Shown piece after piece: positions 25,550-39,962 of a stretch of 64,000 nucleotides of DNA. The position numbers and the translations under genes are program-made. The stretch comes from Ananas comosus. Lineage: Eukaryota; Streptophyta; Magnoliopsida; Poales; Bromeliaceae. The stretch is taken from contig NC_033632.1 in assembly GCF_001540865.1 (NCBI RefSeq), positions 776,478-840,477 on the forward strand, read 5' to 3'. The notes below the pieces were generated by a model that was not told the DNA's origin, ran no database searches, and was given only the letters and a program-made list of their open reading frames with translations. Every line of letters begins with the position of its first letter. Position 1 is the stretch's first letter.

Positions 25550-26566
25550 ATGGATCAAACCCTAGATTCCAGATATTGGTGCCACCTTTGTGCAATAGTA
25601 GTTGATCCTATCACGGACCCGGAGATTAAATGCCCTTTCTGCGAAAGTGGCTTCGTGGAAGAAATGAATAGTGCGGACCTCGAATCTCTCTCCTATCGAA
25701 GGTCAAACCGAGCCGTTTCACAAAGAAACCCTAATTTACTTGGATTGATGGGTGGTTCTTCAACTCGATCGAGAGATCAAACCGGCGAAGAAGATGAAGG
25801 TGATCGCGAGTTCAATTACTTGTTTAGGAGGAGAATGCGGAACTTTGTCCTACTTCGATTGCTCGAAGGCATAAGGGATGAGTTTAGACTAAATTTGGAC
25901 AATTTCGATGGTGAAATTCCAAGGGAAAGCGATCTAGAGAGAGAAAGAGAAGGTAGGATGCTTATCAATTCTCTTGGTCGTTCCACAATTCTACGAGAAC
26001 CCCTCGAATCAAGTGCGAACCGAGATGAATTAAACAACGCAAGTACATTTTCCTCGTTCGAAGACTACCTTTTTGGATTGGAGCTTCTACTGCGGTATTT
26101 ATCGGAAAATGATCCAAGTCGATATGGCTCCCCACCGGCTAAAAAGGAGGCGGTCGATGCGTTGCCTAATGTGAAAGTCGCAGAAAACCTAAGCTGTTCA
26201 GTTTGTCTTGATGAGTTCGAAGTTGGTTCGGAGGCAAAGGAAATGCCATGCAAGCACAAGTTCCATGCGAATTGCATCTTACCGTGGTTGAAATTGCATA
26301 GTTCTTGCCCAGTTTGTAGATTTCAGTTGCCGAGCGACGAATTGAAGGATTCGGGCGAATCATCTACTGCGAATAGAGTGGAAAATGGTGACAATGATAG
26401 CGGTGATTTGGGTAGCAATAGAGAAAGCAATACTGATAGAGGAAATACTAGTCGACCGTGGCCCCCTCTACCTTGGCCTTTTAATGGCTTGTTTTCTTCA
26501 TGGGGATCGCGGGAAAGTAGGGATCCTTCTTCGAATCCTTCTTCATCGTCATCATCAACTTCCTGA
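25550..26566 (+). CDS. BZF and RING-H2 E3 ubiquitin-protein ligase
   Basis: An intronless 338-aa protein that would transfer ubiquitin from an E2 to substrates. An N-terminal zinc ribbon (BCA2-type, BZF) uses C11, C14, C28 and C31 in YWCHLCAIVVDP and IKCPFC. A basic/acidic linker follows. A C3H2C3 RING-H2 uses C216, C219, C234, H236, H239, C242, C253 and C256, with Pro245-Trp246 in place for E2 contact. The C-terminus is Ser/Asn-rich and disordered, with PWPPLPWP at 303-310. The order BZF then RING matches the RNF115/126-like plant family (RING1-like, RHC and BTL proteins). No membrane segment is seen, so a soluble enzyme is expected. The start is the first ATG after the GA run and gives the BZF domain its usual N-terminal position. 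Substrate unknown. Confidence 0.92.
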   Translation: MDQTLDSRYWCHLCAIVVDPITDPEIKCPFCESGFVEEMNSADLESLSYRRSNRAVSQRNPNLLGLMGGSSTRSRDQTGEEDEGDREFNYLFRRRMRNFVLLRLLEGIRDEFRLNLDNFDGEIPRESDLEREREGRMLINSLGRSTILREPLESSANRDELNNASTFSSFEDYLFGLELLLRYLSENDPSRYGSPPAKKEAVDALPNVKVAENLSCSVCLDEFEVGSEAKEMPCKHKFHANCILPWLKLHSSCPVCRFQLPSDELKDSGESSTANRVENGDNDSGDLGSNRESNTDRGNTSRPWPPLPWPFNGLFSSWGSRESRDPSSNPSSSSSSTS

Positions 26567-27370
26567 AGTTAATAAAATGGTGAGTAAAATAAAAAAAAAA
26601 GTAAATCAGAACAGTTTTTCCCCCCCTTGGGTTAGCGGAGGTAATATAAATATATTTGTGTATTTCGAATTCCAATCTGTTGTGTTCTTTATTATTCTCT
26701 CTTGTTTCTGTGGCATATTAGTGCAGAGTTACTGCAGAAATGCTGTTTATTCGAAGAAGCACTAAAAATCAATGGTTATTGAAATCTCCTCATTAGCTTT
26801 GTGTTGCCGTAGGAGCAGAAGCTTCAAATTGGAGCAAGGCCTAAAAAGCTGATTTTGGCTTTCTGCCATATCAAAAGCTCCGGAATTTCTTTGCGAGAAG
26901 CTGTTCCAGGAGCCAGGCGAGCCAAGTAAGTAGGCTTATTCTCCATTATACATATTTGGAACTCAAGCAACTCCTTTGCAAAATAATTGTGAAAAAAGAT
27001 GTTAATTTAAGCTTTTCCCTCTCTGCTTCATGTTATCAGTTATGTACAGAATGTTAATTGAATTCAGTGGAGATTCTTTCGTCTGCTTTTGTAAAATTTC
27101 ACCCCTCTTTGTTGCTTGCTGAGTATTATTTATAAATAGTCGCTACTGAGCTGAAATGTTGAATTGCCTATTCCTTCAAAAGTTCGAAGTAAATGGAGAA
27201 TCAACTGCAAAGTTGCTAGGATTTATTTTATTTTTTTTTATTTTTTTTTCCCTTGAAACACTTCCCCCGTGGTTTGGTGTGTTTGCACTTCATTTATTCT
27301 ATGGTTTTATTTGTTGCCACTTTAGTATCTCTTGTTACATTTGTAATGCCGTAAAGACCATTTGTAATGC
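26567..27370 (+). other. 3' UTR of RING gene, possible 3' UTR intron
   Basis: Thirteen bases after the stop codon is a strong donor (GTGAGT at 26580). A matching acceptor may be the AG at 26811-26812. The following segment (about 26813-26935) contains AGCAGAAGC and AAAAGCTCC words seen in other dispersed repeats of this window, so part of the UTR may be repeat-derived. Confidence 0.35.
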
Positions 27371-27476
27371 TGTTAGTATTGTTGAATATAAATATTAAAA
27401 AATATTATTTTTTGATAACTTTTTAAGTTTTTTGAGAATAAAAATTATCTTGTATTATTTAACATGATATCAGAGC
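27371..27476 (+). mobile_element. possible LTR end with primer binding site
   Basis: TGATATCAGAGC at 27465-27476 matches the usual plant LTR-retrotransposon primer binding site (TGGTATCAGAGC, initiator tRNA-Met) with one change. It follows a CA end. A short TG...CA segment of about 85-94 bp precedes it, as in a TRIM or solo-LTR remnant. No partner LTR was recognised. Confidence 0.35.
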
Positions 27477-28829
27477 AAAAAGTCCTGAGTTTGAATTTCA
27501 CCAAACTTCTAGTCTCGTTTAATTTTTTCCTATTTACTTTAAGTCTACACATTGGGCATCAGAATATATAAATATTAAAATCACCTGCGTGGAAATCATA
27601 AAAGCTATTTGCGGTGGCATATAGTTTGAGATTGCATATAGTACGAGTTGCGTGCCATTTCTCGCCTTCACTAATTTCCTTATGGTGTAACTGATTGGGG
27701 TAATTAAATGTAACAATTAACAAATTGAACGTCATAGTGAGCGCAATTGTGCTAAATTATAGTCTACAAGGGGGATATTAGGAGTGTTTCTGAAATCTAG
27801 AGGCACTGCTATGAAAACGCTCGTGCGTCCATCTATATTTTCACCGAGAATTTTACATGGTAAATACTAGTAGGTTCCAGTTTTGCTGGTTGGAGAAGTA
27901 GCTTGCATGCTTGTGGCGCAAGGAGTAGCAGCAGATAAAATGAAAGAAGAAAAAAAAAATAAGGAAAAAGGAAAACGTGCCGAGTCAGGAAGGTAAAATG
28001 AGCACATTTTCAGTCTTGGAACTCTGCTTCTACTACACTGAGAAGTGAGAAGTCACCGTGAAGATTTTAATGGAGGTGTTGGCACTTTCTCAAATAGTTT
28101 TATTTAAATAGTACTTGCGTAAAACTTCAGCTCGGCAGAACAAATATTAGGCATACAAAGCTATGCCACTGTAATTCGATCATAAATCAAGTTTATCAAC
28201 AACAAATACTAGTCTCCAAACTTCTTTCATTTTTAGCCAATCTATGATTTCGTCAATCCAAATACCCCCTCGACGGATGTACAATATCTTCAGGCATCAT
28301 AATTTTGAAAGGACTATTCTAATACTTATGAAACCTATAATTACTTCTCAAAAATCTTGCTACAGCATATCGGACTGGGAAAATCCCTTCGAGAAGCCAA
28401 AAGCTCGTATCAGCAAGCAAGTTATTAACATCCGTACGAGTCACAGGTAAAATTCATCTTTTTATTGCATATGAACTTGAAAAACTCCCAAACATGATTA
28501 AAAGCTCAATTGCGCACCAATTTACAAGATAATTAAATATAAAGACAAACATCTGTTAAGGACCAGTCAGATTCGTTATAACCGAATGGTTTTGGACAAT
28601 ACAAATAAGCATATGGAATTTCCCTTACTGAGCTACAAGAAAAGTGTGCTCGAATCGGTACTAGCGCAGGGTTTAACAATATTAATGCAATCATCGTACT
28701 CGCTTCACCTCAACACCTACATATTTTGCAGGGCGTAAACCACGCCTCCTTTTTTCTTTCTTTTTCCCATTTACAACCATAAGACTCCCGAGAAGGAAAA
28801 ATAAAATAAAATCTTTACCAATTTATCAA
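27477..28829. other. convergent space between RING gene and MOR1
   Basis: No gene seen. The part next to 28829 is the presumed MOR1 3' UTR; TTTTATT-type words at about 28802-28812 would read as polyadenylation-like signals on the minus strand. Confidence 0.5.
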
Positions 28830-31800
28830 CTAAAGTGGTTCGAGACCGCCGCTTTTGAGCCTCTCCATCCGGGCTTGTAGACCAGATAAAGCCCTCTCAT
28901 CCATTGGAGGTACATTAGTGTGTGGAACAGGTTCACCATCTGTATGATCTGGTCCATGAAGAGCGATACCATTACTATACGCCAAAGGGCGGGGTCCACC
29001 TTCTGTGTATCCTGCAGCCGCTGCAGCTTGAATGCTTTTCATCCGCTCTCTAATGGCATCCAATGTCCCCGCCATCACCGGAGCTGTATAACGTATTCAA
29101 ACACCACATCAGAATTAGTTCTGTGGGCATAATATATAAAAACATAAATGGCGTGGGGAGCAGGGATGGAGGCTAGGGGGTGCAGAGAGAGAGAGAGATG
29201 ACCTGAAGGCGGATATCTATCATTCGGGTCCTCACAAAAGTGAGACCTAAAATCGGAAGGTGCTGCTGCTGCACCATTTGCATCATCTAGGATGTTAGTG
29301 TTCTCAGTCTTTGCATTGTTAAACTGTTTTGTGTGTACAGGAGAGAGAGGAGCGAATTTCGGGGATGGACCAGTGGTAGTAGCTAAGGGAGGCGGGGTGG
29401 ACATCGGCAGGCTAGAAGGAGTCCTTCCTGCCGCTGCATTCTTTTCCATCTATGCAACAAGAATAAAATTGGTTATTTATTTTCTTCAAAGTTATTTTTA
29501 TGTCGTTAAAGAATAACCAAAACATAAAGTTACATACTAACCTGAGCTAACCCATCTCTGATGTATGTTCTAAATGCTTCGCTTGCATTTTGAAGCTGCG
29601 CAAATATGTCAACCTACGGACAATTCAAGAATATCACATTTCACACTAAGAAAAAAACCAATATAATAGATGAAATAATGAGAGTAAAGCGGAGGGCTCA
29701 GGGAATAAAGTTATTTAACTGCAGAATGTAATGATAGTTGTATATCACAGTTATTTATCGTATTACACTGTAAGATTAATATCCCTTGTCCCTGCTGAAA
29801 TTCATAAAATGAAAAAACAGGTAGGTTCATTTACCTTTGGGTATAGCTGGGTGATCCGATATAATTCATATAGCCCGATGGTGCACGTCTGTTTGTCACC
29901 AATTTTCTTAAACACTGCAGCAAGTTCTTGCTGTTTCGCACAATCAAAACCAGAAGGTCTAATAATTATAAATATTACAGAACATACAAGATGAAATAGG
30001 AAATATATTGGGATTGATTTGATCAAGAAACACAAAATGTGAGTAGGCACCTTTAGTTGAGCATCTGCCGACTGTGTCGTGGGAGTTGGGCTGTTTGAAG
30101 CAGCATCGCCCCAGTGTGTTTGGCCCATTGGGCCCGACGGAGTCAACATTCTAGCTGCCGCAAGAGTCTGAAAAAGTTGCAAGCTTCCAATAGTCAGTCT
30201 CAGAACTCATTCAACAGACACTCAACAACCAAAATCTAAACCAATCATAAACCTGAAACAAAGTGAACCCTAAGCAACAAAAAAATAAACGTGTTTTAGA
30301 AAGCCACTTCTAGTGGGGGTTGAATTGGGCCCAACTAGAACAGGAAGTAACAGTGATCTTGTTAATCCGAAAATTGGAAAAAAAGGAGAGACAACTTAAA
30401 CTACCGGTACTATCCGGTTCAACCAAACTGGAAGAACAATGCGTTTTACATTGTGAACCAACTGAACCGTTTTGACCAGTTTAACTGGGCAATTGGACTG
30501 GTTTATGCCAGACCATAGGCTTTTCCTGTTTGGCTATTAAACTAATTTCACCAAAAACCCAGATGACTGAACCTGAACAATTGACACACCCGCCAAATGC
30601 CACCTCTATTGAAGAAAAATACAAGACCGCCAAGTTTACCTGAAGATTTAGGTCAATATATGCAAGAATGATAGGTTGAGGTTCGGTGTCGATAGGGACC
30701 ATAGAGAGGTGGCCCTTAATTGCGGTCCCACGAAGCTTGACAAGTTCATGCAGAACTGTTTTAACCATTCGCAATGGCTTGTCGTCAGCTCCAGCCCTTC
30801 AAACACAGTTAGCAGAAAGCAGTCAATATAAGAAAAGGGTCGGTCATATGCAAGCCACAAACAGGAAATAAAGCACCTTCTTCTTATTTCTTCCATCCCT
30901 AGTTCTTGCAAATACACATGAATGCTTTGAAGGATGCGATCAAGATCAACTTCGAAAATTGTACTCTGCAGCACCTGGAGAATTCACGAGCACGCAAGGA
31001 AGAAAGATGTGTGGATAATTCTTTTACAAAATATTTATCGATATAGCGGCCTTAAGTAAGCTATTCACATATATCACCTCGCTCCTTCAAAAACTAACTT
31101 CTTATTATGCTTAAAAATGTTTTCCTATTACCTTTTCCAAAACAAAAATGTTTTTCTATTACGAACAAATTCTCCTATAAGTTGGGCGAAAACCCCGACT
31201 TACAATAAGAGTAATTTCTAAGAAATTGCACCTTTGAGGGTTATATATGAAATAAGATTTACAAAGGCAAATGTATGTGACTAGATGATTTTCTAGGGAC
31301 AAAAATATAAAAGCTCCTCTACTACACACAAATACACAATTTCATACCTTCGTCAGCTTAATCAGGCATTTTACTACAAGATCCGAAAACTTTTGATTTC
31401 TGGTAGCAAATGACTCGCTAGATGCAGGAGAAGGCCACCTTGAAGGGTCCAAAGGCCTCAACAAATTAATTAGCACAACAAAGGATGATGTTCGTTCTGC
31501 ATTATCCTGCTCGAGTAGGCAGCAAATTGAATTAAACAAGGAAAATAAAATAGAGAAAAAAAAAAGAAATGAAACCATGAAAAAAATACTGACCAGAATC
31601 TTAAGCATCAATACATTCAATGCTTTCAACAATTGGCTACCATCATCCATCAAAGGAACTCTTTCATCCAAAAGCCATAGTAGTAGTTCAGTTATGAGAC
31701 TGTCTAGAGTACTCTCCTTAACAGCTCGAGCGAGTCTTTTGATCTGGAAGGTCTGCAGAATGATCCAACTATATTACACTTGTGGCTAAATTCCAAGAAA

Positions 31801-34800
31801 AAACAAAAGATAAACTGAAAATGAAAGTGATCCTTTAACAATTTTTACCCACTTTACAACTTAAAAGGACCAAACTGCTCCTCCAGTATAAGAACTGGAA
31901 TGCACAACTTTTACTACAATTGCAGGGTTTCAGAAAGGGTGCAACAGTAGGTCAAAAGTGTCATTGAACATTCAAAACTGTGCACTGGCCCAGTAGTGGA
32001 ACAGTATAGTCCTAAACATTCAAAAGTAGGTTGAAGTTGCAAAAATCAAAGAGACCCATTTTTGCAAATTCACAAGACAATTTTTCTTTATAACATGAGG
32101 AGGGTGCCCTCGGGTTTCAAGTTTAAGATAAGGCTTTGTGCTTTAGTTACGCAACAGGTGCTTGTGGTAGACATCACTCGGTACGCTCAATGGATATTTT
32201 TACCTGCATAAGCGTGTTTAAGACATACTTGCAGGATCTTGAAGAAGCTCCTGAGAGGCTAAAATTAAATGTCTTGGGAACCTGAAAAATATAATCAACA
32301 AACGAGCGAGTGCAAGTCATGAAACTATTCCTTGAAGGGATAATATGTATGTTTTGATATTAGAGGGTGTCAAAAAGAAAAAAGTAGTCTACCATAATTG
32401 CTAGGCATGAAACCAATCTGTCAGCCTCCTTAACAAGATCTTCGATTAAACTGCTTTCGGGCTCTCCTGAGGCCTGGGCTAGCTCATGGCAGATGACTTT
32501 CATGCCTTCAACGGACTGTACCAGAAGAAAGGTTGTATAAGCCAAAAAAATCATTTTACAACATGTGATATTAATTTTTAAGGCACACATTAGTATATAA
32601 TATATATAATATAGAAAATAAGTCATTATGGAAAAAGTGTTTTAGAGATATATAAATAAATATATATCTAGGTATAAAAGTGAAAATAGAGATGTAATAG
32701 AGATCAAATATACAATAATAAGAGAGGGAACGAAGAAAGACAATTATGATAAGGGATTTCACGTTATAATGTGCTACAGAAAAGCAAATAGAGAACCTGT
32801 TCCGGTACACCCAATGTGATGATATCAAGAGCCTCATGCCAGTCTGAGGGACCGTTCGCGGTGGCCAGCTGGCGGGCCAGCATATGCCTTTCCAAATGAG
32901 TATCAGCATATCCTACGTTTTCCCTAGTGCAGCAAAAAAATAAGATGTCAATAGCAAAGTCATGTCATCAATAGCAAAATCATGTTTATAGACATAAATC
33001 ATATTAGATACTATTTATTCATATTCTTTGAAATACCTAGTTGCCATTGGAACTGAGACAGAACGTGAAAGAATTTCTCCACTCTGTTCTGCCATTTCTA
33101 ACCTGTTGTCCAAAGTGGAAAAAAAAAAGTCATGAAAGTTTAATACACAGTGAAGGAAATTGCCACACAGGATGCAAATGAATTTAAAATGACCGCAAGA
33201 AAATTATGCCAGAAATCAAACAGCATATTTACAGCTTATATGATGTGTCTCAAGAAATTTTTCCACTCCGCGTCTCATACGCAATAGCAAAAGAAATCAT
33301 CGTCCCATTCCAGGACACACAACTGAAAGGTCAGAAAGGAATATAACAGATCATTCTTTACGCAAGGACATCAGGCTAGCACACACTAGTTCAAAATTTT
33401 TACGAAAAAAATTTCTTCACATTTCAGCCCTACACAGTTCACACTACATTTCAAAGCATTGACCTCCTGATGCTGATCTGTACTATAATGGTCACTGTAT
33501 AGGAAATTACTTCGTGAAGGCAAGGCTCATTTTCTCAGAGGATATTTTTCCAGAAAGTCACAATGCCAAAACCAGAATGCCATGCATGTAACCAAGCAGA
33601 AACACAGGCACCAAAAAAGTTTTTTAAAAAAAATAAGTGGGGGATGAAAATCATTACCCATTCTCCCTGACTGATCTTCTAATAGCAGCTCTAGCATCAC
33701 CAGGCCTTCCCTCCCGCTTCTTATCCATTTCCCGAGCCTGTGAGGGGCACAACAAAAAATAGTTAAATATACCACAATATATACTTTACATTTTACCCCT
33801 ATTTCTCTTATTGTGCATACTAATTTATAAACCGTGAATGAATTAAATAAGGGTTAAGACTAGTAGCATTTCACTATACTCACCTTCCACTTAAACCTAT
33901 CATCAAGCATACTTCTCTGAGCATCCGACAGCTTCCCAACACACCTCCAAACATCCTCCCCTGTTCGAGAAAGAAGTGATCCAAATAATATTAAGTGGAA
34001 CTTCAGCACTAATGCAAAGCACAATGATGAGTTAGTATTTGTTTATTGATTAATTATTGTAGTCCATATCCATCGATTAGAAGTTTTCAGCCCAATAAAA
34101 GCAATTTTATAGTGTGAAGTAGGGTCCAGAAGAAATAAGAAACGCAGGTGCAAAGAAGGGTTTTGGACTAGGTAGGGGACCCCATTACATTTCCATCACA
34201 TTTCTTCCTATGATTTGCCGCGAAGAGACATCAGAAGTTTGTTGAATCAAAACCCTTCTCTCATTTATGATTCTTGCTAATACTTGGAAGTTTAGGAAAG
34301 AAAGGAATAATTCCTACATACCCCCAAAATCATATACAGATGCCCAGGTAAATGTTCAAATTCTTACATAAATATCCTTGCAGAACAGTATTCATAATTC
34401 CCTTACAAACCACATTTGTGATGGTTACAAGAGCATTTCCGGTATTTCCGGCTTAATCCTTTAGGAATATAAGATGATAGTATATGTAACCGAAAGACAT
34501 ATTATTTTTACCCAAAAGAAGTAAAGAACACATACCAAGATTCTTGTAAGCAGTAGCAAGAGTATTTAGAGCAGCCTTCCTTATTTCACCATCACGTTCA
34601 GATGTCAACCCAGCCACAAGTTGCAAAGATTTCAACTGCCCACAAATCTGTACAAGATAAAACATATGAACAAATTTATGGAATCGGCATCAAGCTATTA
34701 TACAAAATTAAACCCAGCAATGTACCTCAGCTCCATGATGATCAATGAGATGGCCAACAAAATCAACACATTCTATTCTAGTACGATTATTTTTTGAGCG

Positions 34801-37800
34801 CAAGCCCTCCAAAATGTAAGGAAGAAGCTTCGGTGCAGAATAAACATTGACAATTTGTTTCATCAGTTCTCGCATCTTTTCCCTCAACTTTTCAATGTTT
34901 TGACCAGACTGCAATAATACCAACATAGGGTATGTTATAGTCCAGATTAAAGCAGAAACAATTACGCAGGAGCTGGATCTTAGATGAGTCTAAATAACTG
35001 ATTTTGACACATATGTTGCTTTGAAACATGAGAGGAAAATCAAGAAATTGCATAAACAACATTTCCATTAAAATAGTTCCCAACAAATCCAATCCTTGAA
35101 CACAGAAGCAAAGGCTCAAAATTTTGAGGCCCAGAGATTATTTAAGTCCTTCAACAGAGTGCATAGCTACTTCTGTTCACAGTAGATGTCCCAAGAGCCA
35201 CGCTAAACAGGCACCAAGTATCTAAATAATAAAGATACCTTCTCTACAAGGCATGGAAGAAATGTTGCTGCTTCAGCCTCAGTCAGAGTGTAATTCTGAT
35301 CCTTTAGAACATCAAAAAGTTCAGGAAGAAACTCAAGCACCTGCACATAAATTCCAGAAGTAGATGTTCAACCATCATAATGCCTAGCAGAAAACATCAA
35401 CAAAAAGATAAGAAAACGGCATTCCAAGCAAGCTATACAGGCTTTCACATATTAATCCTGTAAAGTCATCTAGTCACATGTATACCGCTGCAAAATCGGA
35501 ATTTTCATATAACCCCCTCAAAAGCGAAGTTTCTGACCACACTACCCTTTTCTTAAGCCATAATCAAGTTCATGAAGGTTAAATTGTATGAGAAAAAAAG
35601 AGTTTTCTAAACGGGTCTTATACTGTGGGTACAAGGAACATCTGTGATATGTAAGAACATGAAGAGCACATATGAAATTTGGGATATATTTATAAATAGA
35701 TAATTTGCAGTGGGCGTAAAAGCAAATATCTCCAAGCAGTGATCCAGTTACCTTCAGCAAGCATGTTGTGTTAGATTCACACAACCGCAAGACAAACCAT
35801 CTTAAAAGAATATCAAGAAGTTCAATCACTTCTTTTGCACAAGTAGGCAGAGCCTGCATAATTGGGAAAAAGAGAATGTAATAGCTATGCACATGAAAAG
35901 AATGCCTGCACAGGTCTAGAAACATAGATATGCTATGTTAGGAATCAAAATAAATATGGACGCACCTTCTGTAATAACTCAAGCCCATCTACTTGTTTTT
36001 TAAAATCAGCGCAGAGAAGTCGCCTGCTAAGGTCTTCTCTGAAATGCTTCATTAAATCATACTGCAAGCAAATGTTTTTGATATAGCATGATGTCAGATG
36101 CTGCTAAGTATAAAGGAAATTGTTTTGCAATATGAAATTACTATCCGGGCATGCTTGGTTTGAAGGATTTGAGGCGTGGAATGGAAATCAGAATGATCAA
36201 TTCCTATTGTTGGTGATTGCTTTGAGAGTTTGGCATTCTGATTGCCATTTCGAGAAGAGTCAAAAACCACCAAAATGATTGCCATCGGCGGTGGGAATCA
36301 ACTTTCATTCCGTAAGGGATGGAGAAAGAACTTTTTTCCCTTATTTAAATTCAAATATAAATCTATGTTTAATTTTAGACTAAATTATAATTTCATATTT
36401 GAATTTGAATTATGGATTTCAAATTTTAATTTTAAATTTATTAAGTTCAAATTTAAATTCTAATACAAGTTTGATATTTGAATTTAGGGCATGTTTGGTT
36501 TAGAAGAGAAATCAGAATAGGAATGGAAATGGGTCGGAATCTAAAACGGGATGATAAAAGCAACAATTTGTTTGGTTCATAATCAGAATCGGAATTGGAA
36601 TCATGTCCAAATTGACATTCCAAAAAATTGAATTTTTATTAAAAATTTAAATTTGTTATTCAAATTTGTAATCAAAATTTGAATCTAAATTTGAACTTAA
36701 AATTTGAATTTACAGTTCAAATTCAAGGTCAAAGTCAAAATTTAAAACTAGAAAATATTAAACTAAATTTCAAAAAATTAAAATTTGAATTTTAAATTTA
36801 TATTTTATATGATTTAGATTTGAATCCAAATAATTATTAGTGGGAAAAAAAAATCTTAATCACTTCGGAATCAAAGTTGATTCCCATCATGAAGGTGGGA
36901 GTCACTTTTGAGGGATTCGAATCCCCCGGAATGAGAATCGGAATGCTAATCCCTCAATCCAAACACTGGCAATGGGAGTGACTTACTCCGATTCCTATTC
37001 CGAGTATCAAATACTCCAAACAAAACATGCCCTTAGTTCTATGTTTAAATTTTGGACTTTTGCTTCTCGGTGCAGAGAAGCTTTTCTAGAAACCACGCCA
37101 AACTTGCACTAAGCATGTACTAAGGATGAGTCCACGACAAGAAAATGTGATGATGCAAAGGAATTCAGACTGGAAAAAAAAAACATTACAATCTTCTTTC
37201 GTTCTGCAAATTTCTTAAAAAGACTTACTTCTAGATCTTGGATTTGCTCAGGACGTGGCTCCTCAAATTTGAATCTGCGTACAACAAGCCTCTCCCTCTC
37301 TTCCTGCATTAAAATGCAAAAAAAATATAAGGAACAAAAAAAACAGGTACAATGTAAATAATTTCTGTCAATAAACAGACCTTATTGGAGTCCCTGATGT
37401 TAAATAAAGCTTGTAATTGAACAGAAACATCTTGAACAGAAACAATAGGGTCTAGCTTTGAAGCCCTCACTGGAACTCCTCTCTGTCAAAATATAATACC
37501 AAAATATAATTAAAAATTAAACTCTTTATAGAAACTATATACAACAAATGAAAGAACGGACCAAAGATGGAGCTTTGCTAGCATGTTTAGATCCGCGATC
37601 ACCCAAACTACTGACGCTTGGTTTCCCATTTTTCATGCCGGATTTAGATGCCAATCCTGTACTTAATATCTTCGAGGAATCAAAAGCCTCTAATAAAATA
37701 GAAAGAGAGAAACAGAGTGTTACAGAATAACCTATAGCTTAAAAAAAAAAAAGAGAAGGACTTGAAGTATGATACCTTCGGCTATGCCAGATAGTTTAAA

Positions 37801-38287
37801 CTTCTCGAGTACAGGAGCCATTGCAGGTGTGCGCAAATCTTTCAAGCTCTTGGTCACCTGAGCACAAAAGCAATAATAACAGGAAATGACTAAACCAAGT
37901 AACACGTGAAATGTAAAGAACAAGGCTTTCCCCAGTCGATCTGCTATATATAGAGTTGAGCTAGAATACTCTCAAAAGCACCAAGGGGTTGGTGCTTTTG
38001 AGTTTTTAGCCATTGGATGGAGAGATGCAGGATTGAGATGATGGTGGTAGGTGGTGGTAGGTGGAATAGTGTTTGATCCAAAAGTTATTAGTAATCAAAA
38101 AGTAGATCCAAGGGCTAGAAACTCAAAAGCATCAAGGGGTTGGTGCTTTTGAGAGTATTCTAACTCAATTCTATATATATATATATATATATATATAGAT
38201 AGATAGATAGATAGATACGGCTAAATGTAGAATACCTGCAACACGCGCATGCGCACTCATGCACACCTTTGAGAGTATTCTAACTCA

Positions 38288-38323
<36 letters not shown>

Positions 38324-38864
38324 TAGAGAGTGCGGCTAGGATGCTTATGGAAGCACGGAGCTCCGTGCTAACACTTTGTTTTCGATGTTCGGACTTTCGA
38401 ATCGACGATCGGCTCCGTTAGACTTGATCTAGAGTATTTGAAGTATCTAGAAAATAAATTTAGCGATTTTTCGATATCATTTGCCTAGTGATCGAAGTGG
38501 TTCAAAATCAACGGCTGAAAATAAAAATCTTACAAAATATGATGATATGACATTAAAATTTTAGATCAAAGTTATTGATCTTGTTTTATATGGTATAAAG
38601 AATTTTCTATCAAAATTTCATGTGATTTGGATATTTCTACACCGTTAAACTTGCAACCGGTTCACCGCGGCCATTAAAATTATTGATTTTGAGCCCCTTC
38701 GATCACTAGGCAAATGATATCGAAAAATCACAAAATTTATTTTCTAGGTACTTCAAATACTCTAGATCAACTCTAACGGAGCCGATCGTTGATTCGAAAG
38801 TCTGAACATTGAAAACAATTTAGAAGCACGGAGGGCTCCGTGCTTCCATAAGCATACCAACCCA

Positions 38865-38906
<42 letters not shown>

Positions 38907-39138
38907 GAGCTAGAATACTTGTAAAAGTATCACCCAAGTGTCACCCAAGTGCTACTTGTGTATTTTTAGCCCTTGGATGGAAAGATGTGAGGTTGAGATG
39001 ATGGTGGTAGGTGGTGGTAGGTGGTGGTAGGTGGAATAGTGTTTGATCTAAGGACTATTAGTAATCAAAAAGTAGATCCAATGGCTAAAAACACACAAGT
39101 ATCACTTGGGTGATACTTGTAAAAGTATTCTAGCCCTA

Positions 39139-39178
<40 letters not shown>

Positions 39179-39877
39179 GAGCTTCTATACTTTTAAAAGT
39201 ATAAGTCATTGGTATTTATAAGTTTTCGGCCCTTGGATTAAGGGATGTGTGATTAGGATGATGTGGGCCCCCTAGGGTTGAGTGGGTGGTTGGTTGAATA
39301 GTATAATCTAACGGGTAAAAATGATCAAAGGCAGAGATCTAACGGTAAAAAAATTACAAGTACTAAGTGCTTTGTGCTTTTACAAGCACCCTAGCCGGAT
39401 TCTATATGTATATATATATAGAGTTGGACTGGGCTACTATTAGTAGCAAAATCCCATTGTTGCTACCAGTTTTTTAGCCTTTGGATCAACTCTTTTCATT
39501 ATTTCTAACCATTGGATTGAATACTATAACCCAGTGGGGACCACTCAACCCTAGGGGGACCACTCAACTCTAACCGACTAATATCATCCTGACCCTATAA
39601 TTTTTCATCCAATGGTTAAAAACTTGATAGCAAAAAGAGCGTTTTAGTATTAATAGTTTTCCAGCCTAATTCTATATATATATATAGAGTTGAGCTAGAA
39701 TACTTGTAAAAATATTATGTGAGTGGTGTTTTTGAGTTTTTAGTCATTGGATGGAGAGATGTGAGATTGAGATGATGGTGGTAGGTGGTGGTAGGTGGAA
39801 TACTATTTGATCAAAGGGCTATTAGTAATCAAGGAGTAGATCCAATGGCTAAAAACCTAATAGCATCAGGGGGGTAN

Positions 39878-39962
<85 letters not shown>

